The notes under the pieces: model-generated
Databases searched by the model: none
What the model was told of the DNA's origin: nothing
The model's input: the letters and a program-made list of their open reading frames with translations, nothing else
In this document: piece by piece, positions 7,692 through 17,921 of the stretch
How positions within the stretch are numbered: position 1 is the stretch's first letter
Layout of the letters: each line of letters starts with the position of its first letter
Position numbers and translations under genes: made by a program
NCBI GenBank assembly: GCA_023398495.1
Contig: JAEWSG010000013.1
Location: forward strand, 1-64,000
From: Bacillota bacterium
GTDB taxonomy: Bacteria > Bacillota > Clostridia > Acetivibrionales > Acetivibrionaceae
Reading direction: 5' to 3'
Length of the DNA: 64,000 bases

Positions 7692-8961
7692 GGGTGGTCA
7701 TGTTGTTGATTCAAAATCAAAGGTTGATGATATTCTTGATATATTGATTGAGGACGGAAGAATTGTTGAAATAGGGAAAGATATTGAGTATGTAAACGGC
7801 GATATAATTTATGCGGATGGAAAATATGTTTTACCGGGGCTTGTTGATGCTCATTGCCACTTAAGAGACCCGGGCTTTGAATATAAGGAAGATATAGAGA
7901 CAGGTACGAGAAGTGCTGCTAAGGGCGGGTTTACATCTATCGCATGTATGCCAAATACAAGTCCTGTAATTGATAATCAGGCTATAGTAAAATACATTAT
8001 AAATAAGGCGAAGCAGGAGGGTGTTGTAAACGTTTATCCTATAGGGGCAATATCAAAAGGCCTTAAGGGCGAAGAACTTTCTGAAATAGGAGAGTTGAAG
8101 TTTGCCGGTGCAGTAGCAGTTTCAGATGACGGTAAGCCACTAAGGAATTCTTCATTAATGAAAAAGGCACTTCAGTATTCTTCGATGTTTGATATAACAG
8201 TAATTTCACATTGTGAAGATCTCGAACTTGTAGATGAAGGCATGATGAATGAAGGATATATGTCCACCATTTTAGGCTTGAAGGGTATACCTTCAGCGGC
8301 TGAGGAAATAATGGTTTCAAGAGATCTTATATTAGCTGAATATACAAAAATCCCTGTGCACATTGCACACGTAAGCACAGAACTTTCTGTTGATCTAATA
8401 AGACACGCAAAAAGGCGTGGGGTCAAGGTGACCTGTGAGACGTGTCCTCACTATTTTACACTTACTGAAGAGGCATGCGATGGCTTTAATACCTTTGCAA
8501 AAGTTAATCCTCCCCTTAGGACCAAAAAGGACGTTCAGGCTATAATCGAGGGACTTAAGGATGGAACAATAGACATAATTGCAACAGACCATGCACCTCA
8601 TCACGCTGACGAAAAGAATGTTGAATTTGCTGTTGCTGCAAACGGAATGGTTGGATTTGAAACTGCTCTTCCACTTTGTATAACATACCTTGTAAAACCT
8701 GGATACCTTACGATTGAACAGTTGGTTGAAAAAATGTGTGTTAATCCTTCAAAAATTCTCGGGCTGAATAAAGGTTGTATCGAAGTAGGTGCTAGTGCAG
8801 ATGTGACAATTTTTGACATAGATGAAGAGCTTATAGTAGATATACAAAACTTAAGCTCAAAAAGCAAAAACTCACCCTTTGATGGCTTTAAACTACAGGG
8901 TGTGGTTTATTACACGATAGTAAATGGTAATGTTGTAGTTAGAGAGAAGGTATTGTTATAG
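7675..8961 (+). CDS. pyrC: Dihydroorotase
   Basis: 428-aa amidohydrolase that cyclises carbamoyl aspartate to dihydroorotate. The metal-binding HxH is in DAHCHLRDPGFE (H60, H62), and later ligands occur in SHCED, IAHVST and ATDHAPHH (near 305). This is the class I, PyrC-like form of Gram-positives. The ATG follows AGGAGGG inside the end of pyrB, giving a 17-bp overlap and probable translational coupling. Confidence 0.96.
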   Translation: MRTLIKGGHVVDSKSKVDDILDILIEDGRIVEIGKDIEYVNGDIIYADGKYVLPGLVDAHCHLRDPGFEYKEDIETGTRSAAKGGFTSIACMPNTSPVIDNQAIVKYIINKAKQEGVVNVYPIGAISKGLKGEELSEIGELKFAGAVAVSDDGKPLRNSSLMKKALQYSSMFDITVISHCEDLELVDEGMMNEGYMSTILGLKGIPSAAEEIMVSRDLILAEYTKIPVHIAHVSTELSVDLIRHAKRRGVKVTCETCPHYFTLTEEACDGFNTFAKVNPPLRTKKDVQAIIEGLKDGTIDIIATDHAPHHADEKNVEFAVAANGMVGFETALPLCITYLVKPGYLTIEQLVEKMCVNPSKILGLNKGCIEVGASADVTIFDIDEELIVDIQNLSSKSKNSPFDGFKLQGVVYYTIVNGNVVVREKVLL

Positions 8962-9072
8962 TAAGAATATAACTTATGCTACTATTTATACCAAGCTTGA
9001 TTTTTAGCCAATATGGACTTGGAAAAAAAGAAAGTAATATTTTATTTATTAATATTGATAAGGAGAGTATAT

Positions 9073-10011
9073 ATGTTTATAGATACACTGATTGAAAAAA
9101 TTAAAGAAAAAAACAATCCTACGGTTGTTGGTCTGGATCCTAAAATTGACTATGTACCTTCATTTATAAAAGAAGAGATGTTTGAAAAGTACGGAGTAAA
9201 TCTAAAAGGTGTGGCAGAAGCAATTCTTAAATTAAATAAAATGCTGATTGATTCACTTTATGATATTGTACCGGCTGTAAAACCCCAGTTGGCATACTAT
9301 GAAATGTATGGTGTTGAAGGGGTAAGAGTTTTTTACGAAACTTGCAAATATGCAAAGCAAAAAGGACTTTTGTGCATTGCAGACGGTAAAAGAAATGACA
9401 TTGGTACCACTGCCGAGGCTTATTCGTCTGCTTTCCTTGGAAAAACAAGGATTAATGAGGATAGCTTTGAAACTGCGTTTGATGCAGACGCTCTTACAGT
9501 GAATCCCTACTTGGGTATAGATGGAATCAAGCCCTTTGTTAATGATTGTGCGAATTTTGGAAAAGGGATTTTTGTACTGGTGAAGACTTCCAACAAATCT
9601 TCAGGTCAGATTCAGGATATTTTGACACAAGAAGGTAAAAGCATTTACGAAAAGATTGCTGAATATGTAAATGAATGGGGAGCAAATGTTATAGGGAAAT
9701 ATGGATACAGCAGTGTTGGTGCGGTAGTTGGTGCAACTTATCCAAATCAGGCAAAAATCTTAAGGAAAATCTTAAGAAATGCTTATATTCTGGTTCCAGG
9801 CTACGGGGCACAAGGGGGCACAGCAAGAGATGTTGCCCATGCTTTTAACAGTGACGGCTTAGGTGCAATAGTGAACGCTTCTAGAAGTATAATGTGTGCA
9901 TATAAAGATGAAAAGTGGAGCGGAATCTATACAGAAGACAGATTTAGTGAGGCTTCAAGGGCAGAAGCATTGAGAATGAAAGACGATATTAATCAGGTTG
10001 TTGGTGGATAA
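9073..10011 (+). CDS. pyrF: Orotidine 5'-phosphate decarboxylase
   Basis: 312 aa, the longer type 2 form of OMP decarboxylase, which converts OMP to UMP. The catalytic region ADGKRNDIGTTA is at 103-114, and LTVNPYLGIDGIKPF is further along. The start at 9073 is chosen because AAGGAGAG lies just upstream; an in-frame ATG at 9013 lacks one. In Bacillus, pyrF is at the end of the operon; here it lies between pyrC and carA. pyrE was not found in the window. Confidence 0.95.
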   Translation: MFIDTLIEKIKEKNNPTVVGLDPKIDYVPSFIKEEMFEKYGVNLKGVAEAILKLNKMLIDSLYDIVPAVKPQLAYYEMYGVEGVRVFYETCKYAKQKGLLCIADGKRNDIGTTAEAYSSAFLGKTRINEDSFETAFDADALTVNPYLGIDGIKPFVNDCANFGKGIFVLVKTSNKSSGQIQDILTQEGKSIYEKIAEYVNEWGANVIGKYGYSSVGAVVGATYPNQAKILRKILRNAYILVPGYGAQGGTARDVAHAFNSDGLGAIVNASRSIMCAYKDEKWSGIYTEDRFSEASRAEALRMKDDINQVVGG

Positions 10012-10091
10012 ATAATAAATTCTAAATGTTTTTTGAGATAAATGTGGAGATAGTTGTTAAAGAAAAAAGATTTATATGAGGTGGTTGATTT

Positions 10092-11165
10092 ATGAAGGCA
10101 ATACTGGCGTTAGAGGATGGTACGATTTTTCATGGTGAAAATTTTGGGATAGAAGGCGAAGTAATAGGGGAAATTGTATTCAATACTGGCATGACAGGTT
10201 ATCAGGAAGTACTCACAGACCCTTCTTATTGTGGTCAGGTGGTTACAATGACGTATCCACTTATTGGCAACTATGGAGTTAACATTGACGATATCGAATC
10301 GGGTAAACCACAGGTTAAGGGATTTATAGTAAGAGAACTTTGCGATAACCCAAGCAACTGGAGATCTGTAGAGACTTTGGAGGAATACCTTAAACGCTAT
10401 AATATAATAGGTATTCAGGGTATTGATACGAGGGCACTTACAAGGATATTACGTGACAAAGGAACTATGAAAGGCATTATTTCAACTATTCAGGATTTTA
10501 ACTTTGATGACAGGGTTGATGAAATTAAGGCTTATGTAATTAAGGATCCCGTTATGTGTGTTACAACAAAAGAAGTCCTGCATTACAAAGGGGATGGCAT
10601 GAGGGTGGCATTGCTTGATCTTGGTATCAAGCAGAATATAGTAAGGTCACTGTTAAAAAGAAATTGTGATGTGCATGTGTTTCCGGCAGATTCCACAGTT
10701 GATGAAATCATGGCTGTTAATCCCGATGGGATAATGTTGTCAAATGGCCCTGGTGACCCAAAGGACTGTGTTGAAACAATCGATACAATCAGGAAGATAA
10801 TAGGCAGAAAACCTATGTTTGGAATATGCCTTGGTCATCAGCTTACAGCACTTGCAAATAATGCAGACACAGAAAGGCTCAAATATGGGCATAGAGGGTG
10901 CAATCATCCTGTAAAGGATCTTAAGAAAGATCTAACCTATATAACTTCTCAGAATCACGGATACACAATTGTAGAATCATCATTGGATACTTCAAGAATG
11001 GAAGTAAGTCACAGAAATATGAATGATGGAACCATAGAAGGTATAAAATACAAGGATATGCCTGTTTATACAGTGCAGTTTCATCCGGAAGCATCGCCAG
11101 GACCTGAAGATACGGCGTATCTTTTTGATGAATTTATTGAATTAATGAAAAAGTATAAGCAATAG
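10092..11165 (+). CDS. carA: Carbamoyl-phosphate synthase small subunit
   Basis: 357 aa; the glutaminase subunit that supplies ammonia to the large subunit. A class I glutamine amidotransferase domain fills the C-terminal half, with nucleophile C246 in FGICLGHQL and partners H331 and E333 in FHPEASPG. The N-terminal CPSase_sm_chain domain includes NTGMTGYQEVLTDPSY. It is preceded by GAGGTGG and stands 80 bp after pyrF and 95 bp before carB. Confidence 0.96.
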   Translation: MKAILALEDGTIFHGENFGIEGEVIGEIVFNTGMTGYQEVLTDPSYCGQVVTMTYPLIGNYGVNIDDIESGKPQVKGFIVRELCDNPSNWRSVETLEEYLKRYNIIGIQGIDTRALTRILRDKGTMKGIISTIQDFNFDDRVDEIKAYVIKDPVMCVTTKEVLHYKGDGMRVALLDLGIKQNIVRSLLKRNCDVHVFPADSTVDEIMAVNPDGIMLSNGPGDPKDCVETIDTIRKIIGRKPMFGICLGHQLTALANNADTERLKYGHRGCNHPVKDLKKDLTYITSQNHGYTIVESSLDTSRMEVSHRNMNDGTIEGIKYKDMPVYTVQFHPEASPGPEDTAYLFDEFIELMKKYKQ

Positions 11166-11260
11166 TAGCCTAAATAATAAAGGGCATTTTTAACACTTAA
11201 ATGGGTAAAAATTAGTTATGTTACAGGATTATCTAAGAAGAGCATTAAGGGGGATATCAA

Positions 11261-14200
11261 ATGCCTAGAAGAAATGATGTTAAGAAAGTTTTAGTTATAG
11301 GCTCAGGGCCTATTATAATTGGGCAGGCCGCAGAATTTGACTATGCAGGAACGCAGGCTTGCCGTGCATTAAAAGAAGAAAATATTGAAGTTATACTTGT
11401 AAACAGCAACCCTGCAACAATAATGACAGATATAAATATTGCAGATAAAGTATATATAGAGCCTCTTTCGCCTGAAATGGTAAAAAAGATTATTATAGAG
11501 GAGAAGCCTGACAGCATATTGCCTACATTGGGAGGACAGACGGGCCTTAATCTCGCAATGGAACTTGCTGAATCAGGATTTTTAGAGGAGCAGGGTGTGA
11601 AACTCCTTGGTACAGCAACAGAGACTATAAAAATGGCAGAGGACAGACAGGCATTTAAGGACACCATGGAGAGGATAGGGGAACCTTGTATTGCCAGTAA
11701 AGTTGTAACAACAATAGAAGATGCAATGGAGTTTGCAGACCAGATCGGTTATCCTGTAATTGTAAGACCCGCTTACACTCTTGGAGGTTCTGGCGGTGGT
11801 ATAGTATACAATCAAGAAGAACTGTTTGAAATAGGGAGTAACGGCTTAAGGCTCAGCAGAGTGACACAGGTGTTAATTGAAAAGTGTATTGCCGGCTGGA
11901 AGGAAGTTGAATATGAAGTAATGCGTGATGGAAAGGGCAATGTAATTACTGTATGTAATATGGAAAATATTGATCCTGTTGGAGTTCATACTGGAGACAG
12001 TATCGTTGTTGCACCATCACAGACACTTACCGACAAGGAATATCAGATGCTTCGGACAGCATCCTTGAATATTATTTCAGAATTAGGAATTCAAGGAGGT
12101 TGTAACGTGCAGTTTGCGTTGCACCCTACAAGCTTTGAATATGCAGTTATTGAGGTGAATCCAAGGGTTAGCCGTTCATCTGCTCTCGCTTCAAAGGCTA
12201 CTGGCTACCCAATTGCAAAGGTTGCCTCAAAGATAGCCATCGGATACGGTCTTGACGAAATACAGAATGCAGTAACCGGTAAAACATATGCATGTTTTGA
12301 GCCTACACTTGACTATGTTGTTGTAAAGATTCCCAAGTGGCCTTTTGACAAGTTTGTTAAGGCAAAAAGAACCTTGGGTACCCAAATGAAGGCGACAGGA
12401 GAGGTAATGGCTATCAGTAGTTCCTTTGAGGGAGCTTTGATGAAGGCACTTCGTTCTTTGGAGTTAGGCATATTTACTCTCGAGCAGGATATATACAAGG
12501 GCTTTTGTGATAGTGAAATACGTGAAAAAATTAAAGATATAAATGATGAGAGACTTCTTGTTTTAGCTGAGGCTATAAGAAGGGGAATTACCATTGAAGA
12601 AATAAATGAAATAACAAAGATCGATCTGTTTTTCTTAAATAAGATTAAGGATCTGGTTATGATTGAAGAAAAGCTTAAGGGTTTAAAGCTTGAGGATCTT
12701 ACTAAGGATTTTATGAAGAAGATTAAGAAAATGGGCTTCCCGGATATGATTATTGCAAAATACATGGGCTGTGCCGCACAAGATATAAGAGAAAGAAGAA
12801 AAGAACTTGGCATATGTGCTACGTACAAAATGGTTGACACGTGTGCTGCCGAGTTTGAGGCTATCACTCCATACTACTATTCAACTTTTGACGAAGTTTG
12901 TGAAGCAAAGAAATCCGAAAAGAAAAAAGTTCTTGTTTTAGGTTCCGGACCTATCAGAATAGGACAGGGGATAGAATTTGACTACTGTTCTGTTCATTCA
13001 GTCTGGGGACTTAAGGAAGAAGGCTATGAGACCATTATTGCAAATAACAATCCCGAAACGGTAAGTACAGACTTTGATACTGCCGATAGATTATATTTTG
13101 AGCCACTTACACCTGAAGATGTTGAAAATATTATTGAAACAGAAAATGTTGACGGGGTAATCGTCCAATTCGGAGGACAGACAGCAATTAAGCTGACAAA
13201 AGCGATAGCTGCGATGGGCGTGAAGATATTCGGAACAGAGCCTTATTATATAGATGCTGCAGAAGATCGTGAAAAGTTTGATGCGGTTCTTGAGGAAATA
13301 GGAATACCGAGACCCGAAGGTAAGACCGTGTTTACACTTGAAGAGGCACTTGAAGCAGCTAACGATCTGAAATACCCTGTACTGGTAAGACCATCCTACG
13401 TTTTAGGCGGTCAAGGTATGGAGATTGCTTTTTGCGATAAGGATGTAAAAGAGTTTATGGAAATAATAACCAGGGTGAAGCAGGAACACCCTATATTGGT
13501 AGACAAATATATGATGGGTAAGGAAATAGAAGTCGATGCTATCTGTGATGGTGAAGATATCCTTATACCGGGTATTATGGAACATTTAGAGCGAGCAGGT
13601 GTTCACTCGGGAGATAGTATATCGGTTTATCCTTCTCTTTCAATTAGCGATAAACTGAAAGAAAAAATAGTTGACTACACAAGGAAGCTTGCAAAGGCAC
13701 TTCATGTAATAGGCCTTGTAAATATTCAGTATGTATATTACAACCATGAGCTTTATGTTATAGAGGTAAATCCGCGTTCAAGCCGTACAGTGCCATATAT
13801 AAGCAAGGTTACAGGAATTCCCATGGTTAATATTGCAACAAGAATCATGATGGGCAGAAAATTAAAGGATTTCAAATATGGAACCGGATTATTCAAGGAG
13901 TCGGAATACTATGCCGTCAAAGTTCCTGTATTCTCCTTTGAAAAGCTGCATGATGTTGATACAAGCTTAGGACCTGAGATGAAGTCAACGGGTGAAGTGT
14001 TAGGAATTGCGAAAAGCTTCCCGGATGCTCTCTATAAAGGAATTATAGGATCAGGTATCAAGCTTCCTAAAAAGAGCGGAGGTATACTCATGACAGTACG
14101 TGATACTGATAAGACGGAACTGATACCTCTAGCAGAAGAGTTTGAAAAACTAGGCTATAACCTATATGCGACAGGTAAGACTGCAAATATGCTTAACACC

Positions 14201-14479
14201 CAGGGTATAGCCACAAATGCAGTAAAAAAGATTGAAGAGGGTGAGCCGAATATACTTGACTTGATACAGTCTGGTAAGATAAGCTTAATAATAAATACTC
14301 CAACAAAGGGAAGAAAACCTGAACGTGATGGATTTAAAATAAGAAGAAAAGCAGTAGAAATATCAATACCTTGTCTGACTTCTTTAGATACTGCAAAAGC
14401 AGTTTTAGAGTGTCTGAAGCTCGGAAAGGAAGAAAAAGACCTGGAAGTGTTAAACTTAAGTGTTTTTGATAATAAATGA
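11261..14479 (+). CDS. carB: Carbamoyl-phosphate synthase large subunit
   Basis: 1072 aa, full length. It makes carbamoyl phosphate from bicarbonate, ammonia and two ATP. It has the internal duplication of the family: each half starts with a Rossmann-like block (VLVIGSGPIIIGQAAEFDY near 10 and VLVLGSGPIRIGQGIEFDY near 556) followed by an ATP-grasp domain. The last 130 residues form the MGS-like allosteric domain, which binds UMP or ornithine in relatives. AAGGGGG precedes the ATG. As the only carAB pair in view, within the pyr operon, it is probably pyrimidine-controlled. Confidence 0.97.
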   Translation: MPRRNDVKKVLVIGSGPIIIGQAAEFDYAGTQACRALKEENIEVILVNSNPATIMTDINIADKVYIEPLSPEMVKKIIIEEKPDSILPTLGGQTGLNLAMELAESGFLEEQGVKLLGTATETIKMAEDRQAFKDTMERIGEPCIASKVVTTIEDAMEFADQIGYPVIVRPAYTLGGSGGGIVYNQEELFEIGSNGLRLSRVTQVLIEKCIAGWKEVEYEVMRDGKGNVITVCNMENIDPVGVHTGDSIVVAPSQTLTDKEYQMLRTASLNIISELGIQGGCNVQFALHPTSFEYAVIEVNPRVSRSSALASKATGYPIAKVASKIAIGYGLDEIQNAVTGKTYACFEPTLDYVVVKIPKWPFDKFVKAKRTLGTQMKATGEVMAISSSFEGALMKALRSLELGIFTLEQDIYKGFCDSEIREKIKDINDERLLVLAEAIRRGITIEEINEITKIDLFFLNKIKDLVMIEEKLKGLKLEDLTKDFMKKIKKMGFPDMIIAKYMGCAAQDIRERRKELGICATYKMVDTCAAEFEAITPYYYSTFDEVCEAKKSEKKKVLVLGSGPIRIGQGIEFDYCSVHSVWGLKEEGYETIIANNNPETVSTDFDTADRLYFEPLTPEDVENIIETENVDGVIVQFGGQTAIKLTKAIAAMGVKIFGTEPYYIDAAEDREKFDAVLEEIGIPRPEGKTVFTLEEALEAANDLKYPVLVRPSYVLGGQGMEIAFCDKDVKEFMEIITRVKQEHPILVDKYMMGKEIEVDAICDGEDILIPGIMEHLERAGVHSGDSISVYPSLSISDKLKEKIVDYTRKLAKALHVIGLVNIQYVYYNHELYVIEVNPRSSRTVPYISKVTGIPMVNIATRIMMGRKLKDFKYGTGLFKESEYYAVKVPVFSFEKLHDVDTSLGPEMKSTGEVLGIAKSFPDALYKGIIGSGIKLPKKSGGILMTVRDTDKTELIPLAEEFEKLGYNLYATGKTANMLNTQGIATNAVKKIEEGEPNILDLIQSGKISLIINTPTKGRKPERDGFKIRRKAVEISIPCLTSLDTAKAVLECLKLGKEEKDLEVLNLSVFDNK

Positions 14480-14506
14480 AATGTTTTTGGAGTAGCGGAG
14501 GATAAA

Positions 14507-15292
14507 ATGTCTAAAGTTTTAATTGAGAAGGTTGAAAAAGTTGAGCAGTTGGCAAAGTCAATATACAGGATGACAATTAAATCCGATTATGTATCTGGCA
14601 ATGCCAAACCAGGCCAATTTGTGAATGTAAAATGCAGTGAGGGTATTAATGCACTGCTTAGAAGACCTATAAGCATTTGCAAGGTGGATAGGGACAGCGG
14701 AACCTTTGATATGGTATTTCAGATAAAGGGTATAGGAACTGAATACCTGTCTCAAAAGAGTGAGGGCAGTGAAGTGGATTTGATAGCACCGCTTGGAAAA
14801 CCTTTTGAAATTGATGAAAAAAATAAGCGCATTGCCGTTGTTGGCGGGGGGATAGGGATTTTTCCTCTCCTCTATATATTAAGAGAGGCAAAGGCAGAAA
14901 ATAAAAGAGCGTATATAGGTTTTAGAAACAAAGAATATGCAGTGCTTCTCGATGAATTTCAATCCAATTGCAACAGCCTGAATATTTCTACAGATGATGG
15001 AAGTATGGGGTATAAGGGTCTTGTTACAAAACTTCTTGAAGATGATCTGAAAAGTACCGGATTTGATATGTTATATACCTGTGGACCTATGCCTATGATA
15101 AAAAGAGTTGTTGAAATAGCTCACCAAAATAAAATAAAATGCCAGGTTTCAATGGAACAGAGAATGGGTTGCGGTATAGGTGCCTGTCTGGTTTGTGCCT
15201 GTAAAACGAAAAAAGAGGACGGATGGGAATATAGTCATGTTTGTAAAGATGGACCCGTATTTTGGAGTGATGAGGTGATTTTTGATGACTGA
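14507..15292 (+). CDS. pyrK: Dihydroorotate dehydrogenase B, electron transfer subunit
   Basis: 261-aa flavin and iron-sulfur subunit that passes electrons from PyrD to NAD. It has an N-terminal FAD-binding barrel (LLRRPISICK near 46), a NAD-binding region (VVGGGIGIFPLLYILREA near 112), and a [2Fe-2S] cysteine cluster, MGCGIGACLVCACKT plus HVCKDGPVF, near the C terminus. GGAGGAT precedes the start. The stop overlaps the pyrD start by 8 bp. A NAD-linked class 1B enzyme fits an anaerobe. Confidence 0.95.
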   Translation: MSKVLIEKVEKVEQLAKSIYRMTIKSDYVSGNAKPGQFVNVKCSEGINALLRRPISICKVDRDSGTFDMVFQIKGIGTEYLSQKSEGSEVDLIAPLGKPFEIDEKNKRIAVVGGGIGIFPLLYILREAKAENKRAYIGFRNKEYAVLLDEFQSNCNSLNISTDDGSMGYKGLVTKLLEDDLKSTGFDMLYTCGPMPMIKRVVEIAHQNKIKCQVSMEQRMGCGIGACLVCACKTKKEDGWEYSHVCKDGPVFWSDEVIFDD

Positions 15293-16208
15293 GAATAAGC
15301 CTGGAATGGAAGTCAGTATAGGCAGCTTGAAATTGAAAAATCCTGTTATTGCTGCATCGGGTACTTTTGGCTTTGGAAGAGAATTCAGTGAGTATATGGA
15401 CATAAACCAAATGGGTGCAATTTCAGTTAAGGGACTTACATTAGAACCAAGGCAGGGAAACAAACCGCCTAGAATTGCTGAAACTCCCGCAGGTATTTTA
15501 AACAGTGTTGGACTTCAGAATCCGGGAGTCAGAGCTTTTATCAAAGAAGAAATTCCTTTTTTAAGAAAGTTTGACACAGCTATTATTGCAAATGTAGCGG
15601 GCAATACTCTTGAAGATTACTGTGAGATGGTAGAAATATTGTCATCAGAGGATATTGATGCTGTTGAACTCAATGTTTCCTGTCCTAATGTAAAAAAAGG
15701 TTGTATGTCCTTTGGAAATACAACTGCTGGAATATCAGAAATAACAAAAGAAGTAAGAAAGCATTGCAGGAAGCCTTTGATTGTAAAGCTAACTCCGAAT
15801 GTTACAGATATAAGAGAAATAGCAGTAGCTGCTGAAGCAGAAGGGGCTGATGCCATATCGCTTATAAATACACTGTACGGTATGGCTATTGATATTCATA
15901 GGAGGAGACCTGTTTTGGCCAATAATTTCGGAGGATTGTCAGGACCTGCTGTTAAGCCCGTTGCCTTAAGGATGGTTTATGAGGTTGCACATACTGTTAG
16001 GGTGCCTGTTATTGGAATGGGTGGTATAACTACAGGTGATGATGCTGTCGAGTTTATGCTGGCAGGTGCAACAGCTGTTATGGTGGGAACTGCCAATTTT
16101 GTAAATCCAGCTGCTTGTGTGGATGTTGTTAAGGGGATTCAGAATTATCTTGGTATGTATAACTTTGAAGATGTCAATGATATAATTGGTAAAGTACAGT
16201 TAAACTAA
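15285..16208 (+). CDS. pyrD: Dihydroorotate dehydrogenase B, catalytic subunit
   Basis: 307-aa FMN-dependent TIM barrel that oxidises dihydroorotate to orotate together with PyrK. Typical blocks are NPVIAASGTFGFG near 19, GLQNPG, ELNVSCPNVKKG near 127 (catalytic Cys of class 1B) and GMGGITTGDDA. The start at 15285 follows GAGGTG by seven bases and lies inside the end of pyrK, implying coupled translation. Confidence 0.96.
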   Translation: MTENKPGMEVSIGSLKLKNPVIAASGTFGFGREFSEYMDINQMGAISVKGLTLEPRQGNKPPRIAETPAGILNSVGLQNPGVRAFIKEEIPFLRKFDTAIIANVAGNTLEDYCEMVEILSSEDIDAVELNVSCPNVKKGCMSFGNTTAGISEITKEVRKHCRKPLIVKLTPNVTDIREIAVAAEAEGADAISLINTLYGMAIDIHRRRPVLANNFGGLSGPAVKPVALRMVYEVAHTVRVPVIGMGGITTGDDAVEFMLAGATAVMVGTANFVNPAACVDVVKGIQNYLGMYNFEDVNDIIGKVQLN

Positions 16209-16233
16209 AGATAATGAAAGAGGGTATTTTTAA

Positions 16234-16926
16234 GTGAAAACCAGAATCATTTTTGTCAGACATGCAGAGGCAGAGGGAAACCTTTACAGGATTTTTCACG
16301 GCTGGACTGATTCGGGTATAACAGAAAAGGGACATATTCAGGCTAAAATGGCCGCGGAAAGACTAAAGGATATAAAAATAGATGTCATATATTCAAGCAG
16401 TTTGAAGAGGACAATTCAAACTGCTCAATATATTGCGGATGTTAAAGGCCTTCCGATTATAAGGACGGACAAGATGAAAGAGATTAACGGCGGGGATTGG
16501 GAAGGTAAAAAATGGGACGAACTGCCGGGAATTTGGCCTGACGAATACCATACTTGGGAAAATGAACCGCATGTGCATAAGATGCCAAACGGTGAAACCA
16601 TGGAAGAGTTTCAGAAAAGGCTTATAGACGAAGTTATAAATATTATCGGGAATAATAAGGGGAAGAATATTTGCATTGTAACGCATGGGACTGCTATAAG
16701 AGCTCTTATGTGCTACTTTGTTTATTGCAATCTTATAGATATGAGCAATGTAAAGTGGTATGATAATACATCCATTTCAATTATTGATTATGAGAATGGT
16801 CAATTTCATGTTGTGCTTGAGGGAGATGCTTCCCATTTGGACAAGGAACTCAGTACAATACAGAATCAAAAATGGTGGAAGGATTATATGGAAAAGCATG
16901 AACAGAGAAACGGATTGGAGGAGTGA
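16234..16926 (+). CDS. Histidine phosphatase family protein
   Basis: 230-aa phosphoglycerate mutase-like protein. The phosphate-accepting motif is VRHAEAEGN (R9, H10) near the N terminus, with the second active-site histidine in VTHGTAIRAL. Substrate is not predictable: relatives include phosphatases of sugar phosphates and of nucleotide pathway intermediates such as alpha-ribazole phosphate. The GTG start follows AGAGGG. It begins 25 bp after pyrD and ends 5 bp before the phosphoesterase gene, so it is probably transcribed with the pyr genes. Confidence 0.88.
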   Translation: MKTRIIFVRHAEAEGNLYRIFHGWTDSGITEKGHIQAKMAAERLKDIKIDVIYSSSLKRTIQTAQYIADVKGLPIIRTDKMKEINGGDWEGKKWDELPGIWPDEYHTWENEPHVHKMPNGETMEEFQKRLIDEVINIIGNNKGKNICIVTHGTAIRALMCYFVYCNLIDMSNVKWYDNTSISIIDYENGQFHVVLEGDASHLDKELSTIQNQKWWKDYMEKHEQRNGLEE

Positions 16927-16931
16927 AGCCT

Positions 16932-17921
16932 ATGAAACTCCTCTTTTTTACCGACACCCACATAAAGGGGACAAACCCAAAAAATCGTAAGGACAATTAT
17001 TATGATACACTAAAAAGAAAGTTCTATGAAATATGTGATATTTCAAACGAGTTGGGGGTTGACTACATTCTCCATGGGGGAGATTGGTTTGACAGGCCTG
17101 ATATATCGCCATCAATTGTCAGAGAGTTTGCAATAATTATTAAGAGCTTTGGAAAAGATGTTTATACAGTTGCAGGAAACCATGATATATATGGTCATAA
17201 TCCTGGAACAGTTGGCAGAACCATGTTGGGTATTTTAGAGGGTACGGGTGTTGTTAATCTTCTGGCAGAAAATGATGAAGTTATACTTGAGAAGGCCGGT
17301 GTTCGTGTTCAACTGACAGGAAAACCATACAGGTATGATATTGATGGACAAGAATATGAAAAATATTACATAGTAAAGAAAAACAAAGATGTGGATTATG
17401 CAATAAATATTGTACATGGAATGCTGCTTCAGAAGCCGTTCTATGAAGGCATACAGTACACGCTGATTGAGGATCTCAAAGCTACAGAGGCAGACATTAC
17501 AATTGCCGGGCACTACCACAGCGGTTTTGGAGTAAAATGTATCGATAATAAATATTTTATCAATCCTGGTAGTATAGTTAGAATTTCGAACAGTATAGGA
17601 GAAATTGAAAGAAAACCTAAGGTAGTATATATTGAACTTAACGATAGCATTACTGTCCGTGAGATAGAACTAAAATCAGCACTCCCCGGAGAAGAGGTTT
17701 TAGACAGGGAAGCACTCGAACTGTCTAAGAGCCGAAGCTTAAAACTGCATCAGTTTTATCAGAGTATTGCAGTATCAATAGAATATAAAAAAATAGATAT
17801 TTCTGCTATTGTTGAAGAGATAGCATCAAACCAGGATTTGAGAATTGAAGTAAAAGAAGAAGCTTTAAGGAGGATAGCAATTGCCCAGGAAAGTTTTTCT
17901 AAGGGGCAAGATGACGAATGA
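16932..17921 (+). CDS. Mre11/SbcD-like metallophosphoesterase
   Basis: 329-aa calcineurin-like phosphoesterase with all the metal-binding motifs of DNA repair nucleases of the Mre11/SbcD type: DTH (D8, H10), GGDWFD (D51), GNHD (83-85), H162 in VHGM and GHYH (H194, H196). A C-terminal extension (about 230-329) could be the partner-binding region. The start at 16932 is chosen for GGAGGAG eight bases upstream. Its stop overlaps the start of the Rad50-like gene (ATGA), strong evidence that the two work together. Predicted nuclease on DNA ends or structures; specificity unknown. Confidence 0.85.
   Translation: MKLLFFTDTHIKGTNPKNRKDNYYDTLKRKFYEICDISNELGVDYILHGGDWFDRPDISPSIVREFAIIIKSFGKDVYTVAGNHDIYGHNPGTVGRTMLGILEGTGVVNLLAENDEVILEKAGVRVQLTGKPYRYDIDGQEYEKYYIVKKNKDVDYAINIVHGMLLQKPFYEGIQYTLIEDLKATEADITIAGHYHSGFGVKCIDNKYFINPGSIVRISNSIGEIERKPKVVYIELNDSITVREIELKSALPGEEVLDREALELSKSRSLKLHQFYQSIAVSIEYKKIDISAIVEEIASNQDLRIEVKEEALRRIAIAQESFSKGQDDE

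Noticed and set aside
12313..12867. 184-aa open frame on the minus strand inside carB
   Set aside because: Serine- and isoleucine-rich shadow of carB codons with no ribosome binding site; similar shadows occur opposite smc and the Rad50-like gene.
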